Shown piece after piece: positions 8,479-17,719 of a stretch of 64,000 nucleotides of DNA. Source of the DNA: Chloroflexota bacterium (GTDB lineage Bacteria; Chloroflexota; Limnocylindria; QHBO01). A model generated the notes under the pieces. That model was given only the letters and a program-made list of their open reading frames with translations, was not told the origin of the DNA and made no database searches. How positions within the stretch are numbered: position 1 is the first letter of the stretch; every line of letters begins with the position of its first letter. The stretch covers positions 116,060-180,059 of the forward strand of contig JBBDXT010000004.1 of assembly GCA_040902225.1 (NCBI GenBank). Direction: 5' to 3'. A program made the translations under genes and the position numbers.

Positions 8479-9084
8479 ATGAGCCCGATGCCGCAGCGTG
8501 ACGCCACCGAATCATGGCCCCTGACCCTTGGTGAGGAGCCCGCCTTCTGCCCGGCCTGCGGTCAGGGGCTCGTCGCACGGGTACTGGAAGAGGACCATCG
8601 GCCGCGCCTCGTCTGCCCGGACGGGCACGTCACCTGGCGCAACCCGAGGCTCGTCGTCGGCACGCTGCCGGTGCGCGATGGGCGCGTGCACCTGGCGCGC
8701 CGCTCGATCGAACCGGCGGCAGGACGCTGGACGTACCCCGGCGGCTTCCTGGAGCTGGGGGAGGCGGCCCAGGAGGGAGCCCGCCGCGAGACGGAGGAGG
8801 AGACCCAGCTCAAGGTCGAGGTGGGACGGCTCATCGGCGCCTACTCGCGCCCGTATGCCGGCGTGGTGACCCTCATCTACGAGGCCACCGTGGTGGGCGG
8901 CAAGCTGCTGCCGGGGGTGGAGACGAGCGAGGTGCGCGCCTTCGGACCGGATGAGATCCCGTGGGACGAGCTTGCCTTCTCGACCGCCGAGAGCGCGCTC
9001 CGAGACTGGGTCGCGTCGCTGCCGGGGCGCGGCGCACGGTTCGAGCCCGAGCTGTACGTGACCGGCGACCCGGCCGAGGGCTAG
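8479..9084 (+). CDS. Nudix hydrolase with N-terminal zinc ribbon
   Basis: 201 residues. An N-terminal CPACG ... CPDGH ribbon (about residues 17-45) precedes a Nudix domain, the arrangement of NudC/ADP-ribose-type hydrolases. The Nudix box runs from GGFLELGE to RETEEETQL; the glycine near its end is replaced by glutamine, while the metal-binding glutamates REtxEE remain. Substrate not predictable. Starts at 8455 and 8488 are also possible; 8479 is chosen because it precedes the first conserved region with little extra sequence. The end overlaps convergent fabF. Confidence 0.82.
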   Translation: MSPMPQRDATESWPLTLGEEPAFCPACGQGLVARVLEEDHRPRLVCPDGHVTWRNPRLVVGTLPVRDGRVHLARRSIEPAAGRWTYPGGFLELGEAAQEGARRETEEETQLKVEVGRLIGAYSRPYAGVVTLIYEATVVGGKLLPGVETSEVRAFGPDEIPWDELAFSTAESALRDWVASLPGRGARFEPELYVTGDPAEG

Positions 9085-10340
9085 CCCGGCGACTCGTAGC
9101 GACGGAAGACGGCCACCGCATTCTGTCCGCCGAAGCCGAACCCGTTGATGATCGCGGTCCGCACCGCCGCCTGGCGGGCGGTGTTGGGGACGTAGTCCAG
9201 GTCGCAGGCGGGATCCGGCGTCTCGTAGTTGATCGTGGGCGGGATCATCCCGTCCCGGATCGCGCAGACCGCGGCGACCGCCGAGATCGCCCCCGCCGCT
9301 CCCAGGGTGTGCCCGATCATGCTCTTGTTGCTGCTCACCGCCAGCCGCGCGGCATGCTCACCGAACGCCCGGTGGATCGCCTTGGTCTCGGTCGCGTCGT
9401 TGAGCGGGGTGCTCGTTCCGTGGGCGACGACGTAGTCGACCTCCTCGGGCGCGACCCCCGCGTCACGGAGGGCCCGGACCATCGCGCGCGCCGCACCTTC
9501 GCCACTTGGCTCCGGGGCGCTGATGTGGAATGCATCGCCGGTCATCGCCCCGCCGGCCACCTCCGCGCTGATCCGTGCCCCGCGACGCTCCGCGTGCTCG
9601 GCCGACTCGACCGTGAGCACGGCGGCCCCCTCGCCGAAGACGAACCCGTCGCGATTCGCGTCGAACGGTCGGGAGGCGCCGGTCGGATCGTCGTTGCGCT
9701 TCGAAAGCGCACCCATGTTGGCCAGCGCCGCGAACGCGACCGGCAGGATGGCGCTCTCCGTCCCGCCGGCCAGGACCACCTCCGCGTCGCGATGCTCGAT
9801 CAGGCGCTGTGCGTCGATCAGGGCCTGGACCCCCGAGGCACAGGCCGCGACCGAGGCGATCACCGGCCCGTGCAGGCCGTTCTGGATGCTGATCTGGCAG
9901 GCCGCCATCGACGGGGAGTACATCGGCACCATGAACGGGCTGACCCGTTTGCCACCCTGCTCCAGGAAGATCCGCGTGCCGAGCGCCACGTCGCCGATGC
10001 CGCCGCCACCAGTATTGAGGATCACCCCGATCTCGTCGCGGTTGGCGTCGCTGATCTCCAGCCCGCTGTCGGCGATCGCCTGGGCCGCGGCTGCCACGGC
10101 GAACTGGCTGAAGCGGCTCATGCGGCGGGCCTGCTTGAAGTCCATCCAGGTGGCGGGGTCGAAGTCCTTCACCTCGGCCGCGATGCGCACCTCCTCGCCG
10201 GAGGTGTCGTAGGTGCTGATCGGCGCCACCCCGCTGGTTCCCGCCAGCAGGCTCGCCCAGAAGGTGGCGGCGTCGTTGCCGATCGGCGTGATGGCTCCCA
10301 GCCCGGTCACGACCGCTCGACGGGCCGGATCGCGCCTCAT
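9081..10340 (-). CDS. fabF: 3-oxoacyl-ACP synthase II, copy 1
   Basis: 419-residue condensing enzyme of type II fatty acid synthesis, extending acyl-ACP with malonyl-ACP. Catalytic cysteine in ASVAACASGVQAL, histidines in VAHGTSTPLNDATE and NKSMIGHTLGAAGAI, and the C-terminal GFGFGGQNAV. N-terminus RAVVTGLGAITPIGN is typical of FabF. It lies 10 bases downstream of a second fabF and is probably part of a fabD-fabF-fabF operon. No ketoreductase or acyl carrier protein gene is nearby, so whether this copy serves bulk lipid synthesis or a special acyl chain cannot be told. Confidence 0.92.
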   Translation of the reverse strand: MRRDPARRAVVTGLGAITPIGNDAATFWASLLAGTSGVAPISTYDTSGEEVRIAAEVKDFDPATWMDFKQARRMSRFSQFAVAAAAQAIADSGLEISDANRDEIGVILNTGGGGIGDVALGTRIFLEQGGKRVSPFMVPMYSPSMAACQISIQNGLHGPVIASVAACASGVQALIDAQRLIEHRDAEVVLAGGTESAILPVAFAALANMGALSKRNDDPTGASRPFDANRDGFVFGEGAAVLTVESAEHAERRGARISAEVAGGAMTGDAFHISAPEPSGEGAARAMVRALRDAGVAPEEVDYVVAHGTSTPLNDATETKAIHRAFGEHAARLAVSSNKSMIGHTLGAAGAISAVAAVCAIRDGMIPPTINYETPDPACDLDYVPNTARQAAVRTAIINGFGFGGQNAVAVFRRYESPG

Positions 10341-10350
10341 CAGGTGGCGC

Positions 10351-11634
10351 TCACGCCTCGACCCGGCCCATGATCAGCGTGCTGTTGTGACCGCCCAGCC
10401 CCATCGAATTCGAGAGTGCGACGCGGCTGGCGGTCTGGCGGGCCTCGTTCGGCACGTAATCGAGCGTCAGCTGCGGATCAGGGTGCCGGAGGTTGATGGT
10501 GGGCGGGATGCAGCCGGTCTGTACCACCCGGGCGCAGACGAATGCTTCAAAGGCGCCGGCGGCGCCCATCATGTGGCCGGTCATGCTCTTGGTCGAGCTG
10601 ACCGCCAGACGGGATGCATGCTCGCCGAAGACCGCCTCGATGGCCGCCGACTCATATCGGTCGTTGAGCGGGGTGCTGGTCCCGTGGGCGTTGATGTAGT
10701 CGACCGCCTCGGGCTCGATACCTGCCCGCTCCAGGGCGGCGCGCATCGAGCGCTGGCTCCCCTCGCCGCGCTCGGCCGGCGCCGCCATATGGAACGCGTC
10801 CGACGAGGAGCCGTAGCCGATCACCTCCGCGATCGGGGTCACTCCACGGGCCCTGGCGTGCTCGAGCTCTTCGAGCACCAGCACCGATGCCCCCTCGGAC
10901 ACGACGAAGCCGTTGCGCGTGGCGTCGAAGGGGCGGGAGGCGATGGTCGGGTCGTAGGCGCCCGTATCGGGGTCGATCGGCGTGCCGAGGGCCCGCATCT
11001 GGCCGAAGCCGGCGAACGCGATTGGCACGATCACGGCCTCCGTGCCGGCACCCAGCATCAGGTCAGCCTGGCCACGCACGATCGTCTCCATCGCCTCGCC
11101 GATGGCGTGGCCGCCGGTGGCACAGGCGCTCACCACCGCCAGGTTCGGGCCGCGGATGCCGTACTGGATCGCGACCATCCCCGATGCGGCATCCGGGATC
11201 ATGTGCGGCAGCAGGAACGGGGAGACACGGCCTGGCCCGCGCTCGTTCAGGGTGGCCAAACCATCGACGATCATCCCGATCCCGCCGATCGCGGTGCCGA
11301 CGATCATGCCGAAGCGATCCGGATCGGCCTGCGCGGTGTCGAGCATCCCGTCGGCATTCAGCAGGCCGGCATCCTTCAACGCCTCGCCCGAGGCGGCAAC
11401 CGCGAAGTGGGTGTTGCGGTCATGTCGCCTCGCGTCCTTGGAGTCCATGTACTGGGCGACGTCGAAGTCCTTCACCTCGCCGGCGACATGGATCGGGTAG
11501 TCGGTCGTGTCGAAGAGGGTGATGTCGGCCACGCCGGAGCGGCCCGCCACCAGGTTGTCCCACGAAGTGTCGGCCCCGATTCCGACCGGTGAGACGACCC
11601 CGATGCCGGTGACGACCACCCGCCGTGCTGTCAC
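10351..11634 (-). CDS. fabF: 3-oxoacyl-ACP synthase II, copy 2
   Basis: 427 residues with the same Cys-His-His set: VVSACATGGHAIG, INAHGTSTPLNDRYE and SSTKSMTGHMMGAAGAF, ending in GLGGHNSTL. The GTG start at 11634 overlaps the fabD stop (GTGA), and the protein then opens with ARRVVVTGIGVVSPVG as FabF proteins do. The long upstream extension of the frame is a shadow of fabD. Sequence differences from the downstream copy are spread over the whole length, so this is an old paralogue or divergent specialist rather than a recent duplication. Confidence 0.92.
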   Translation of the reverse strand: MTARRVVVTGIGVVSPVGIGADTSWDNLVAGRSGVADITLFDTTDYPIHVAGEVKDFDVAQYMDSKDARRHDRNTHFAVAASGEALKDAGLLNADGMLDTAQADPDRFGMIVGTAIGGIGMIVDGLATLNERGPGRVSPFLLPHMIPDAASGMVAIQYGIRGPNLAVVSACATGGHAIGEAMETIVRGQADLMLGAGTEAVIVPIAFAGFGQMRALGTPIDPDTGAYDPTIASRPFDATRNGFVVSEGASVLVLEELEHARARGVTPIAEVIGYGSSSDAFHMAAPAERGEGSQRSMRAALERAGIEPEAVDYINAHGTSTPLNDRYESAAIEAVFGEHASRLAVSSTKSMTGHMMGAAGAFEAFVCARVVQTGCIPPTINLRHPDPQLTLDYVPNEARQTASRVALSNSMGLGGHNSTLIMGRVEA

Positions 11635-12632
11635 GCAGACGCCTCGAGGGAACCGGGAAGCCACAGGGCGCCGTCCCCGGGTGCGTCCAGGGCATGCGTC
11701 AGGGTCTCCGGCGCGATCCGCTTGATCAGGCCGCTGAGCACGCGGCCCGGACCGATCTCCACGAAGTCGGTCACCCCATCGGCAGCCATGCGGCGCACGG
11801 TCTCCGTCCATTGCACGCCGTGGACGAGGTGCTCAGAGAGCTCCCGCCGCAGGCCGTCCGCGGTGCGGATGACGCTGGCGTGCACGTTGCCCAGCATCGG
11901 AACCCGCGGCTCACGGAACGGGACCTTGGCCAGGATCTGGCTGAACTCGTCACGGGCGCGACGCATCAGCGGCGAGTGGCTCGCCACGCTGACCGTCAGG
12001 CGCACCGCCTTGCGGGCGCCGATGGTCTTGCTCATCTCCAGGGCGAAGGCGAGCGCGGGAATGACACCGGAGAGGACGATCTGGCCCGGGGCGTTGGCGT
12101 TGGCGACACCGATCTCGCCGTGCTCGCGTGCCGCGTGGACGACCTCGTGCACCTGCTCGTCGGTGAGGCCGATGACCGCCCCCATGCCGCCCTCGATGCC
12201 TCGCTCCTGCATGATCCGCCCGCGCTCGCGGACGAGGCCGATCGCCGCCTCGAAGTCGATCGCGTCGGCCGCGACGGCAGCGGCATACTGGCCCGCCGAG
12301 TGGCCAGCCAGCCGCAGCGGCGCCAGCTCGATGCCCGCCTCCTGCGCCTCGGCCCGCATCGCCTCCAGGTAGGCGACGCTGGTGGCCAGGATCGCGGGCT
12401 GCGCATTCACCGTCAGATCAAGTTCTTCGGCCGGCCCATCCGCGATCATGCGTGACATCGGGAAGCCAAGGGCGGCATCGGCACGCTCCATCACCGCCGC
12501 CGCCGCCGGCGATCGCTCGAGCAGCGCAGCCCCCATCCCCACGTACTGCGAGCCCTGGCCGGGGAAGACGAAGGCGTGCGCACGCGGCTGTTGAGCCGGA
12601 TCGGAGGGATCGGTCTGGTCGGTCATTCGCAT
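11631..12632 (-). CDS. fabD: Malonyl-CoA:ACP transacylase
   Basis: 333-residue FabD, loading malonate from CoA onto acyl carrier protein. N-terminal FVFPGQGSQYVGMG (about residues 22-35), active-site serine in LAGHSAGQYAA, and a later SVASHSPLM segment with the catalytic histidine. It is the first gene of the fabD-fabF-fabF set read leftward. An alternative ATG lies two codons further in (12626). The C-terminus overlaps the downstream fabF start. Confidence 0.93.
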   Translation of the reverse strand: MRMTDQTDPSDPAQQPRAHAFVFPGQGSQYVGMGAALLERSPAAAAVMERADAALGFPMSRMIADGPAEELDLTVNAQPAILATSVAYLEAMRAEAQEAGIELAPLRLAGHSAGQYAAAVAADAIDFEAAIGLVRERGRIMQERGIEGGMGAVIGLTDEQVHEVVHAAREHGEIGVANANAPGQIVLSGVIPALAFALEMSKTIGARKAVRLTVSVASHSPLMRRARDEFSQILAKVPFREPRVPMLGNVHASVIRTADGLRRELSEHLVHGVQWTETVRRMAADGVTDFVEIGPGRVLSGLIKRIAPETLTHALDAPGDGALWLPGSLEASA

Positions 12633-12686
12633 CTGATCGTCGGTTGAGTTGGGCGCGAGTATAGCCGAGGGGCCTTCAATCGCCGA

Positions 12687-14102
12687 TCAGACCGGCCTCT
12701 GGCGGGTCACGAATCGGCTGACCACCTGGTGCAGGACCGGCAACCCGAAGCGAATGGCGCTCACCGGCACGCGCTCGTCGTGGCCGTGGAAGAGGGAGAG
12801 AAACGGCACGTCAGGGGCGAGCTGCAGCGGGGCGAAGCCGTAGGTCGGGATCCCCAGCGTGGCGAGCGCCTTGGCATCCGTGCCGGGGGTGATCATCATC
12901 GTGGCGGCTGTCGCGCCGGGGTCGGCATCGGACAAGGCGCTCCGCATCAGCTCCACGATGGGCGCGTCGCTGGCAGCCTCGATAGCGGGGAGCGTGATGA
13001 CCGGCTCGACCTGCGCCAGCGCGCCGACGGTCGCCTGCATCTCCGCCAGCAGGGCGTGCTGGTCGGTGCCCGGCAGGGTGCGCACGTCGATCTGCGCCTC
13101 GCCATTGCCCGGGATGACATTCATCTTCTTGCCGGCCTGGATCATGGTCGTCGTCACCGTGTCGTGCAGCATCGCGGCGATCGACCGACGCAGGATCGGG
13201 TCGTCCACTCCTGACTCGAGTGCGGCGAAGGCGGATGCCTCGTTTCCCGAGCGGATGCCGTCAGCGACCGCGCTGAGGCCAAGCGCGACCAGGAATTCGT
13301 CCACCACCGGCGTCAGGCGTGCCGCATGCGCGGCCGCTGCCAGGAGGGTCACGGCCTCCGCCAGCTTCAGGGCCGCGTTGTCGGGGTGTGGCATGGAGCC
13401 GTGGCCGGTCGTACCGGTGGTGCGCAGCCGGGTCCAGGCGATTCCCTTCTCCGCCACCTGGAGCGTGTATACCCGGCGCCCACCCACGGTCATCGAGTAG
13501 CCGCCCACCTCGTTCAGCGCGGCCGCAGCCGCACGACCCGCGGCGTCGCTGAACAGGTCCGGGCGCTCGGCTGCCCAGTGCCCTGCCCCGAAGACGCCGC
13601 CCGCCTCCTCGTCGGCGACCGCGGCGAAGATGACGTCGCGCGACCGCTCGCCGCCGGCACGGGCGAGCGCCAGCATCACGCTCAGCTCCATGGCCACCAT
13701 GTCCTTCATGTCGACGGCACCGCGGCCCCAGATCACGCCGTCGACCAGCTCCCCGCCGAACGGGTCGCGGCTCCATGACTCAACGTCGACCGGCACCACG
13801 TCCACGTGGGAGAGGAGGATCAGCGGGGGATCGGGGTCCCGCACGGTGGCCGGCAGGCGGGCGAAGCACGAGCCGCGACCGGGCGCCGTCTCGAGCACTT
13901 CCGCGGCCACACCGGCGGAGGTGAGCACCTCGGCGCAGTAGGCGGCGGCGGCCGTCTCACCGCCGGTCGAGTCTCTGCCGGCAGCCCCGTCCGGGACGCC
14001 TGGCGGGTTCACGCTCGGGATCCGGATCAGCGCCATCAGGTGCTCGACGCATTCGTTGGTCGCGTTGTCCCAGTCGATTCCGGTGCTGACGATGCGCGTC
14101 AT
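12687..14102 (-). CDS. M20 family metallopeptidase (ArgE/DapE/CPG2 type)
   Basis: 471 residues with the M20 zinc motifs: LLSHVDVVPV (metal His and catalytic Asp), WGRGAVDMKDM (bridging Asp) and ADEEAGGVFGA (Glu-Glu pair), and a late histidine in FHGHDERVP. The central dimerisation lid follows GHGSMPHPDN. Family members hydrolyse dipeptides, acylamino acids or succinyl-diaminopimelate; nothing here fixes the substrate. Its start overlaps the stop of the upstream CruF-like gene (ATGA). Confidence 0.88.
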   Translation of the reverse strand: MTRIVSTGIDWDNATNECVEHLMALIRIPSVNPPGVPDGAAGRDSTGGETAAAAYCAEVLTSAGVAAEVLETAPGRGSCFARLPATVRDPDPPLILLSHVDVVPVDVESWSRDPFGGELVDGVIWGRGAVDMKDMVAMELSVMLALARAGGERSRDVIFAAVADEEAGGVFGAGHWAAERPDLFSDAAGRAAAAALNEVGGYSMTVGGRRVYTLQVAEKGIAWTRLRTTGTTGHGSMPHPDNAALKLAEAVTLLAAAAHAARLTPVVDEFLVALGLSAVADGIRSGNEASAFAALESGVDDPILRRSIAAMLHDTVTTTMIQAGKKMNVIPGNGEAQIDVRTLPGTDQHALLAEMQATVGALAQVEPVITLPAIEAASDAPIVELMRSALSDADPGATAATMMITPGTDAKALATLGIPTYGFAPLQLAPDVPFLSLFHGHDERVPVSAIRFGLPVLHQVVSRFVTRQRPV

Positions 14103-15055
14103 CGCTCTCTACCGCGATGGCATTGCAACGGTAGCGCTCGGCTCGGCTTCGAAGCCGCGATCCCGTCGGCAGAGGCCAGGCGTGCGCGAACGAGCGCGGC
14201 AAGCGGCAGCTCTGCAGTCAGGAAGAGCACGGCAACGCCGAGCAGCACCGGCAGCTGGAGAGCGAGGCCCATCAGCAGCAGCGCAGCCAGGAAGAAGCCT
14301 TGCATGGCGACGCGGGTGAAGATGGCAAGCCGCAGGTCGATAATCGCGGTCCGCTGACCATCCGGCGCGTCCCGACCCGGTCCAAACACGCCCCAGGCCG
14401 CCACCCCCACGAACGCTACCAGCGTCACGACGAACAGTGCGCCACCGCCTCCATCCGCCGGATCGATAACCGGCTGCAGCAAATGGAAGGGCAAGATCGC
14501 GGCAGTCAGGATGGCGAACGCGGGAATCGGGACCGCCAGTTGGAGCCATTCGAGAGCCCGTCTGCTGTTCGCAGCCTGCCGGAGCCATCGGGTCAACACG
14601 CTGAAGCCCGAGGTCACGAACAGCCACGCATAGAAGTTGCCCCACGGGACACCGAACCAGCCCTGGCTCGCGTCGACGCCGACCCATGTCCACAGCCCGA
14701 TGCGGATGGCAATGGCGTCGAACGCCAGATCCAGGCTGATCGCCAGCAGGGAATCGACGAAGGGCGCATAGCGGCGGCGAACTCCGAGCGCGTCGGTGAT
14801 CCGCATCGCCCCAGCGATGATGATGGCCCAGCTCAGGCCGATTACCAGGGGTGCCCGGTCGATGACCAGCACCCACTCGTCGGCGTAATGGTAGGTCCCG
14901 TAGATGAGCTGATCGCCCTCCTCGAGCAGGATGCCGAAAATGGCTGCGCTAACGAGCTCGAGGAACGGCAGGCGACCTCGTCGAGCGGCAGCCAGTGCCA
15001 CGCCGATGAAGAAGATGGTGGCCGCGACCTCGATCAGAAGGTAGACGGGATTCAC
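14099..15055 (-). CDS. CruF-like carotenoid biosynthesis membrane protein
   Basis: 318 residues, mostly hydrophobic with 8 or 9 predicted helices. LEEGDQLIYGTYHY, PFVDSLLAISLDLAFDAIA and WFGVPWGNFYAWLFV are the acidic and aromatic segments seen in the CruF/DUF422 family, whose studied members hydrate carotenoid ends. The GTG at 15055 gives a protein beginning at the first helix; the longer frame would run through the divergent promoter of the aldehyde dehydrogenase gene. No other carotenoid gene is close, though a UbiA-type prenyltransferase lies 9 kb away. Function is by family resemblance only. Confidence 0.65.
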   Translation of the reverse strand: MNPVYLLIEVAATIFFIGVALAAARRGRLPFLELVSAAIFGILLEEGDQLIYGTYHYADEWVLVIDRAPLVIGLSWAIIIAGAMRITDALGVRRRYAPFVDSLLAISLDLAFDAIAIRIGLWTWVGVDASQGWFGVPWGNFYAWLFVTSGFSVLTRWLRQAANSRRALEWLQLAVPIPAFAILTAAILPFHLLQPVIDPADGGGGALFVVTLVAFVGVAAWGVFGPGRDAPDGQRTAIIDLRLAIFTRVAMQGFFLAALLLMGLALQLPVLLGVAVLFLTAELPLAALVRARLASADGIAASKPSRALPLQCHRGRER

Positions 15056-15101
15056 GGTCCGATGATACGGGGGCGTGCCCGACCGGTCGTAGAATGCCGC
15101 C

Positions 15102-16544
15102 GTGACAACCCAGGTGACATCCGAGGCAGTCCCGATCTTCCTGGCCGGCGAGTTCGTCAGTGCCGGAACGCCACTCGAGGTGCGCGACCCCGCCACCGAG
15201 GAGCTGGTGGCGACCACCTGGCAGGCCGGTCCCGCGGAGCTGGAGCGGGCAACCGCCGCCGCCGCCGAGGCCTTCGCAGAGACACGACGCCTGGCGAGCT
15301 TCGAACGTCGGGACGCCCTGGCTCACGTCGCTGAGCGGATCAGCCAGGATGCGGATGGGCTGGCCGAGCTGCTCAGCCGCGAGTCGGGAAAGCCGATCCG
15401 CGACGCCAAGGGCGAGGTGGCGCGCGGCGCGCTGACGTTCCGAATCGCGGCCGAGGAGGCGCTGCGCATCAACGGAGAGTGGCTGCCCCTCGACTGGAGT
15501 GCCGCCAACCGTGGCCGGAGCGGGATCGTGCGCCGCTACCCGATCGGGCCGGTCGCCGGCATCAGCCCGTTCAACTTCCCGCTGAACCTGGCCGCCCACA
15601 AGGTCGCTCCGGCGATCGCGGCCGGATGCAGCATCGTGCTCAAGCCACCGTCCAAGGATCCGCTGGTCATGCTGCGCATCGCCGGCTATCTGGCCGAGAC
15701 GAACCTGCCCAAGGGGGCCGTCTCGATCCTGCCCATGGATCGGCCCACCGGCGACCGGATGGTCGCCGACGATCGGTTCAAGCTCCTCAGCTTCACCGGC
15801 AGCCCATCGGTCGGCTGGAAGATGAAGGCCGAGGCCGGCAAGAAGAAGGTCGTCCTCGAGCTGGGCGGGAACGCGGGGGCGATCGTCGACGACACGGCGG
15901 ACCTCGGCTGGGCCGTCGCGCGCCTGGCATACGGCGCCTTCGCCTATTCCGGGCAGGTCTGCATCAGCGTGCAACGCATCTATGTCGTGCAGTCGATCTT
16001 CGACGACTTCCAGCGCCTCTTCGTGGAGAAGGTCCGCGAGCTGAAGGTTGGGAGCCCGCTCGATCCGGCCACCGACCTGGGGCCGATGGTCAACGCGAAG
16101 GCTGTGGCACGCACCCACGAATGGGTCGGTGAGGCGCTGGAGCGGGGTGCAAAGGCGCTCGTCGGTGGCGAGCCGGATGGGCTCTTCTACCCACCGACCG
16201 TGCTGGTGGACGTGCCGAAGGACGCGCGAGTCTGCGGCGAAGAGGTCTTCGCCCCCGTCGTCAACCTGTTCCCGGTTGCCGATTTCAAGGCGGCGATCGC
16301 TGAGATCAACGACAGCCAGTTCGGCCTGCAATGCGGCGTCTTCACCAACGACCTGGAGCGAACGCTCGTCGCCCACGACGAGCTGGAGGTCGGCGGCGTG
16401 ATCATCAACGACGTCCCGACCTGGCGCACCGATGCGATGCCGTACGGCGGGGTCAAGGACTCGGGCCTCGGCCGCGAGGGGCTGCGCTGGGCGATCGAGG
16501 ACATGACCGAGCCGCGCCTGCTGGCGTTCGCCCGGCCGCTGTAG
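15102..16544 (+). CDS. NAD(P)-dependent aldehyde dehydrogenase
   Basis: 480-residue aldehyde dehydrogenase. Cofactor region GFSPFNFPLN-like (GISPFNFPLNLAAHK), catalytic glutamate in LELGGNAGAIV, catalytic cysteine in YSGQVCISVQRI, and the C-terminal PYGGVKDSGLGREG. These resemble the lactaldehyde/non-phosphorylating GAPDH-type ALDHs, but the substrate is not fixed. GTG start; TAGAAT at 15090-15095 ends six bases before it, so the message is probably leaderless. The Rieske gene starts 8 bases after the stop. Confidence 0.9.
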   Translation: MTTQVTSEAVPIFLAGEFVSAGTPLEVRDPATEELVATTWQAGPAELERATAAAAEAFAETRRLASFERRDALAHVAERISQDADGLAELLSRESGKPIRDAKGEVARGALTFRIAAEEALRINGEWLPLDWSAANRGRSGIVRRYPIGPVAGISPFNFPLNLAAHKVAPAIAAGCSIVLKPPSKDPLVMLRIAGYLAETNLPKGAVSILPMDRPTGDRMVADDRFKLLSFTGSPSVGWKMKAEAGKKKVVLELGGNAGAIVDDTADLGWAVARLAYGAFAYSGQVCISVQRIYVVQSIFDDFQRLFVEKVRELKVGSPLDPATDLGPMVNAKAVARTHEWVGEALERGAKALVGGEPDGLFYPPTVLVDVPKDARVCGEEVFAPVVNLFPVADFKAAIAEINDSQFGLQCGVFTNDLERTLVAHDELEVGGVIINDVPTWRTDAMPYGGVKDSGLGREGLRWAIEDMTEPRLLAFARPL

Positions 16545-16552
16545 GCCAATCC

Positions 16553-16921
16553 ATGACCGATCTGGCCGCAGCGCCGGCCGATCTTGCGATCCGCTATGCC
16601 CGGGTGCTTCCCGCGACGGAGCTGCGCGACGGAGAGCTGATCCCGGTCGAGATCAATGGCCGGCCCGTGGTTCTGGTGCGCCACGCCGGCGCCTTCTACG
16701 CGGTGCAGAACAACTGCTCGCACAAGGACTTTCCGCTGTCGGAGGCCGGCTTCGACCCACGCGACGAGGTCCTGGTCTGCGCCTGGCACGGCGGCTGCTT
16801 CGACCTGCGCACCGGCCAGGCGGTCGTGCCGCCCGCGACGGAGGCGGTCGAGATCTTCCCGGTGCGAGTCAGCGCCGATGGCTGGGTCGAGATCGGCCTC
16901 ACCGGCAGCCTCGCTGCCTGA
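16553..16921 (+). CDS. Rieske [2Fe-2S] ferredoxin
   Basis: 122-residue soluble Rieske protein. Cluster ligands are Cys-55 and His-57 in NNCSHKDFPL and Cys-76 and His-79 in VCAWHGGCFD, the C-x-H ... C-x2-H pattern of dioxygenase-type ferredoxins and NirD-like proteins. No transmembrane anchor. Lies between the aldehyde dehydrogenase and a multi-pass membrane protein, all in one direction with short gaps, so it probably passes electrons within this operon; the partner oxidoreductase is not identified. Confidence 0.88.
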   Translation: MTDLAAAPADLAIRYARVLPATELRDGELIPVEINGRPVVLVRHAGAFYAVQNNCSHKDFPLSEAGFDPRDEVLVCAWHGGCFDLRTGQAVVPPATEAVEIFPVRVSADGWVEIGLTGSLAA

Positions 16922-16931
16922 GCGGCGACCG

Positions 16932-17711
16932 ATGGATCTCGAGGCGCTCCCCTTCGTCAACTGGATCTTCTGGGCGGCGCTCACCTCGGGCTCCCTGCTC
17001 GTGGTCGGGGGTACCGAGCTGCTGGGCGGCACGACCCGCGGTTATCGGCTGTTCATGGCCGGGCTCCTTGCCGTCTGCGCGGCGGTACTGCTTCTCTCCG
17101 AGCTGAATCTCTCACCCGGGACCACTGCGGACGAGACGGCCGGGGTTCGTCGCGGCCTGGTCTGGGCGCTTACAGCCCTGACCGGCGTGTACCTGGTGGC
17201 ATCCATCGCCAACCTGCCGCGCAGCGGCCTCGCGCTGGCGGCCGGCTCCGTGGGGATCTTCTCGCTGGCGGCCCTGGCCGCAGCTGGTGGGACCCTCAGC
17301 GCGCCTCTCTTCACGGCCCAGTTGATGCTTGTCGCGTTGGCGCTGGGAGCCGCTACCGCGGCCATGCTCCTCGGGCACTGGTACCTCGTCACGCCCAAGC
17401 TGTCTCCCGCGCCCCTGCGACGCATGATGTGGCTGCTCCTGGCCGCGCTCGCCCTGCAGGTGCTCCTCTTCTTCGTCGCCGTGACCGTGATCAGCAGCGG
17501 CCCGCTCGGCGGGCCGATCGGATGGCTCACCTGGCTGCGCCTGGTGGCGGGCATCCTCTTGCCGATCGGGATCACCGTCCTTGCGCTGCTTGCCAGCCGC
17601 GCGGCGTCCCTGCAGGCCAGCACGGGGCTCCTGTACATCGGCCTGGCGCTGGTGATGGCCGGGTCGATCGCGGGTGCAAGCCTCGCCTACCTGACCGGCG
17701 TCCCGGTCTGA
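16932..17711 (+). CDS. Multi-pass membrane protein of unknown function
   Basis: 259 residues with about seven or eight hydrophobic helices spread evenly from residue 8 to the C-terminus, short loops and few charged residues in the membrane parts. Adjacent to a Rieske ferredoxin and a molybdopterin gene, so a redox membrane role is conceivable, but I see no haem-ligand pattern I can defend. Start ATG 10 bases after the Rieske stop; the upstream extension of the frame is shadow. Confidence 0.65.
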   Translation: MDLEALPFVNWIFWAALTSGSLLVVGGTELLGGTTRGYRLFMAGLLAVCAAVLLLSELNLSPGTTADETAGVRRGLVWALTALTGVYLVASIANLPRSGLALAAGSVGIFSLAALAAAGGTLSAPLFTAQLMLVALALGAATAAMLLGHWYLVTPKLSPAPLRRMMWLLLAALALQVLLFFVAVTVISSGPLGGPIGWLTWLRLVAGILLPIGITVLALLASRAASLQASTGLLYIGLALVMAGSIAGASLAYLTGVPV

Positions 17712-17719
17712 CTTGCGCG

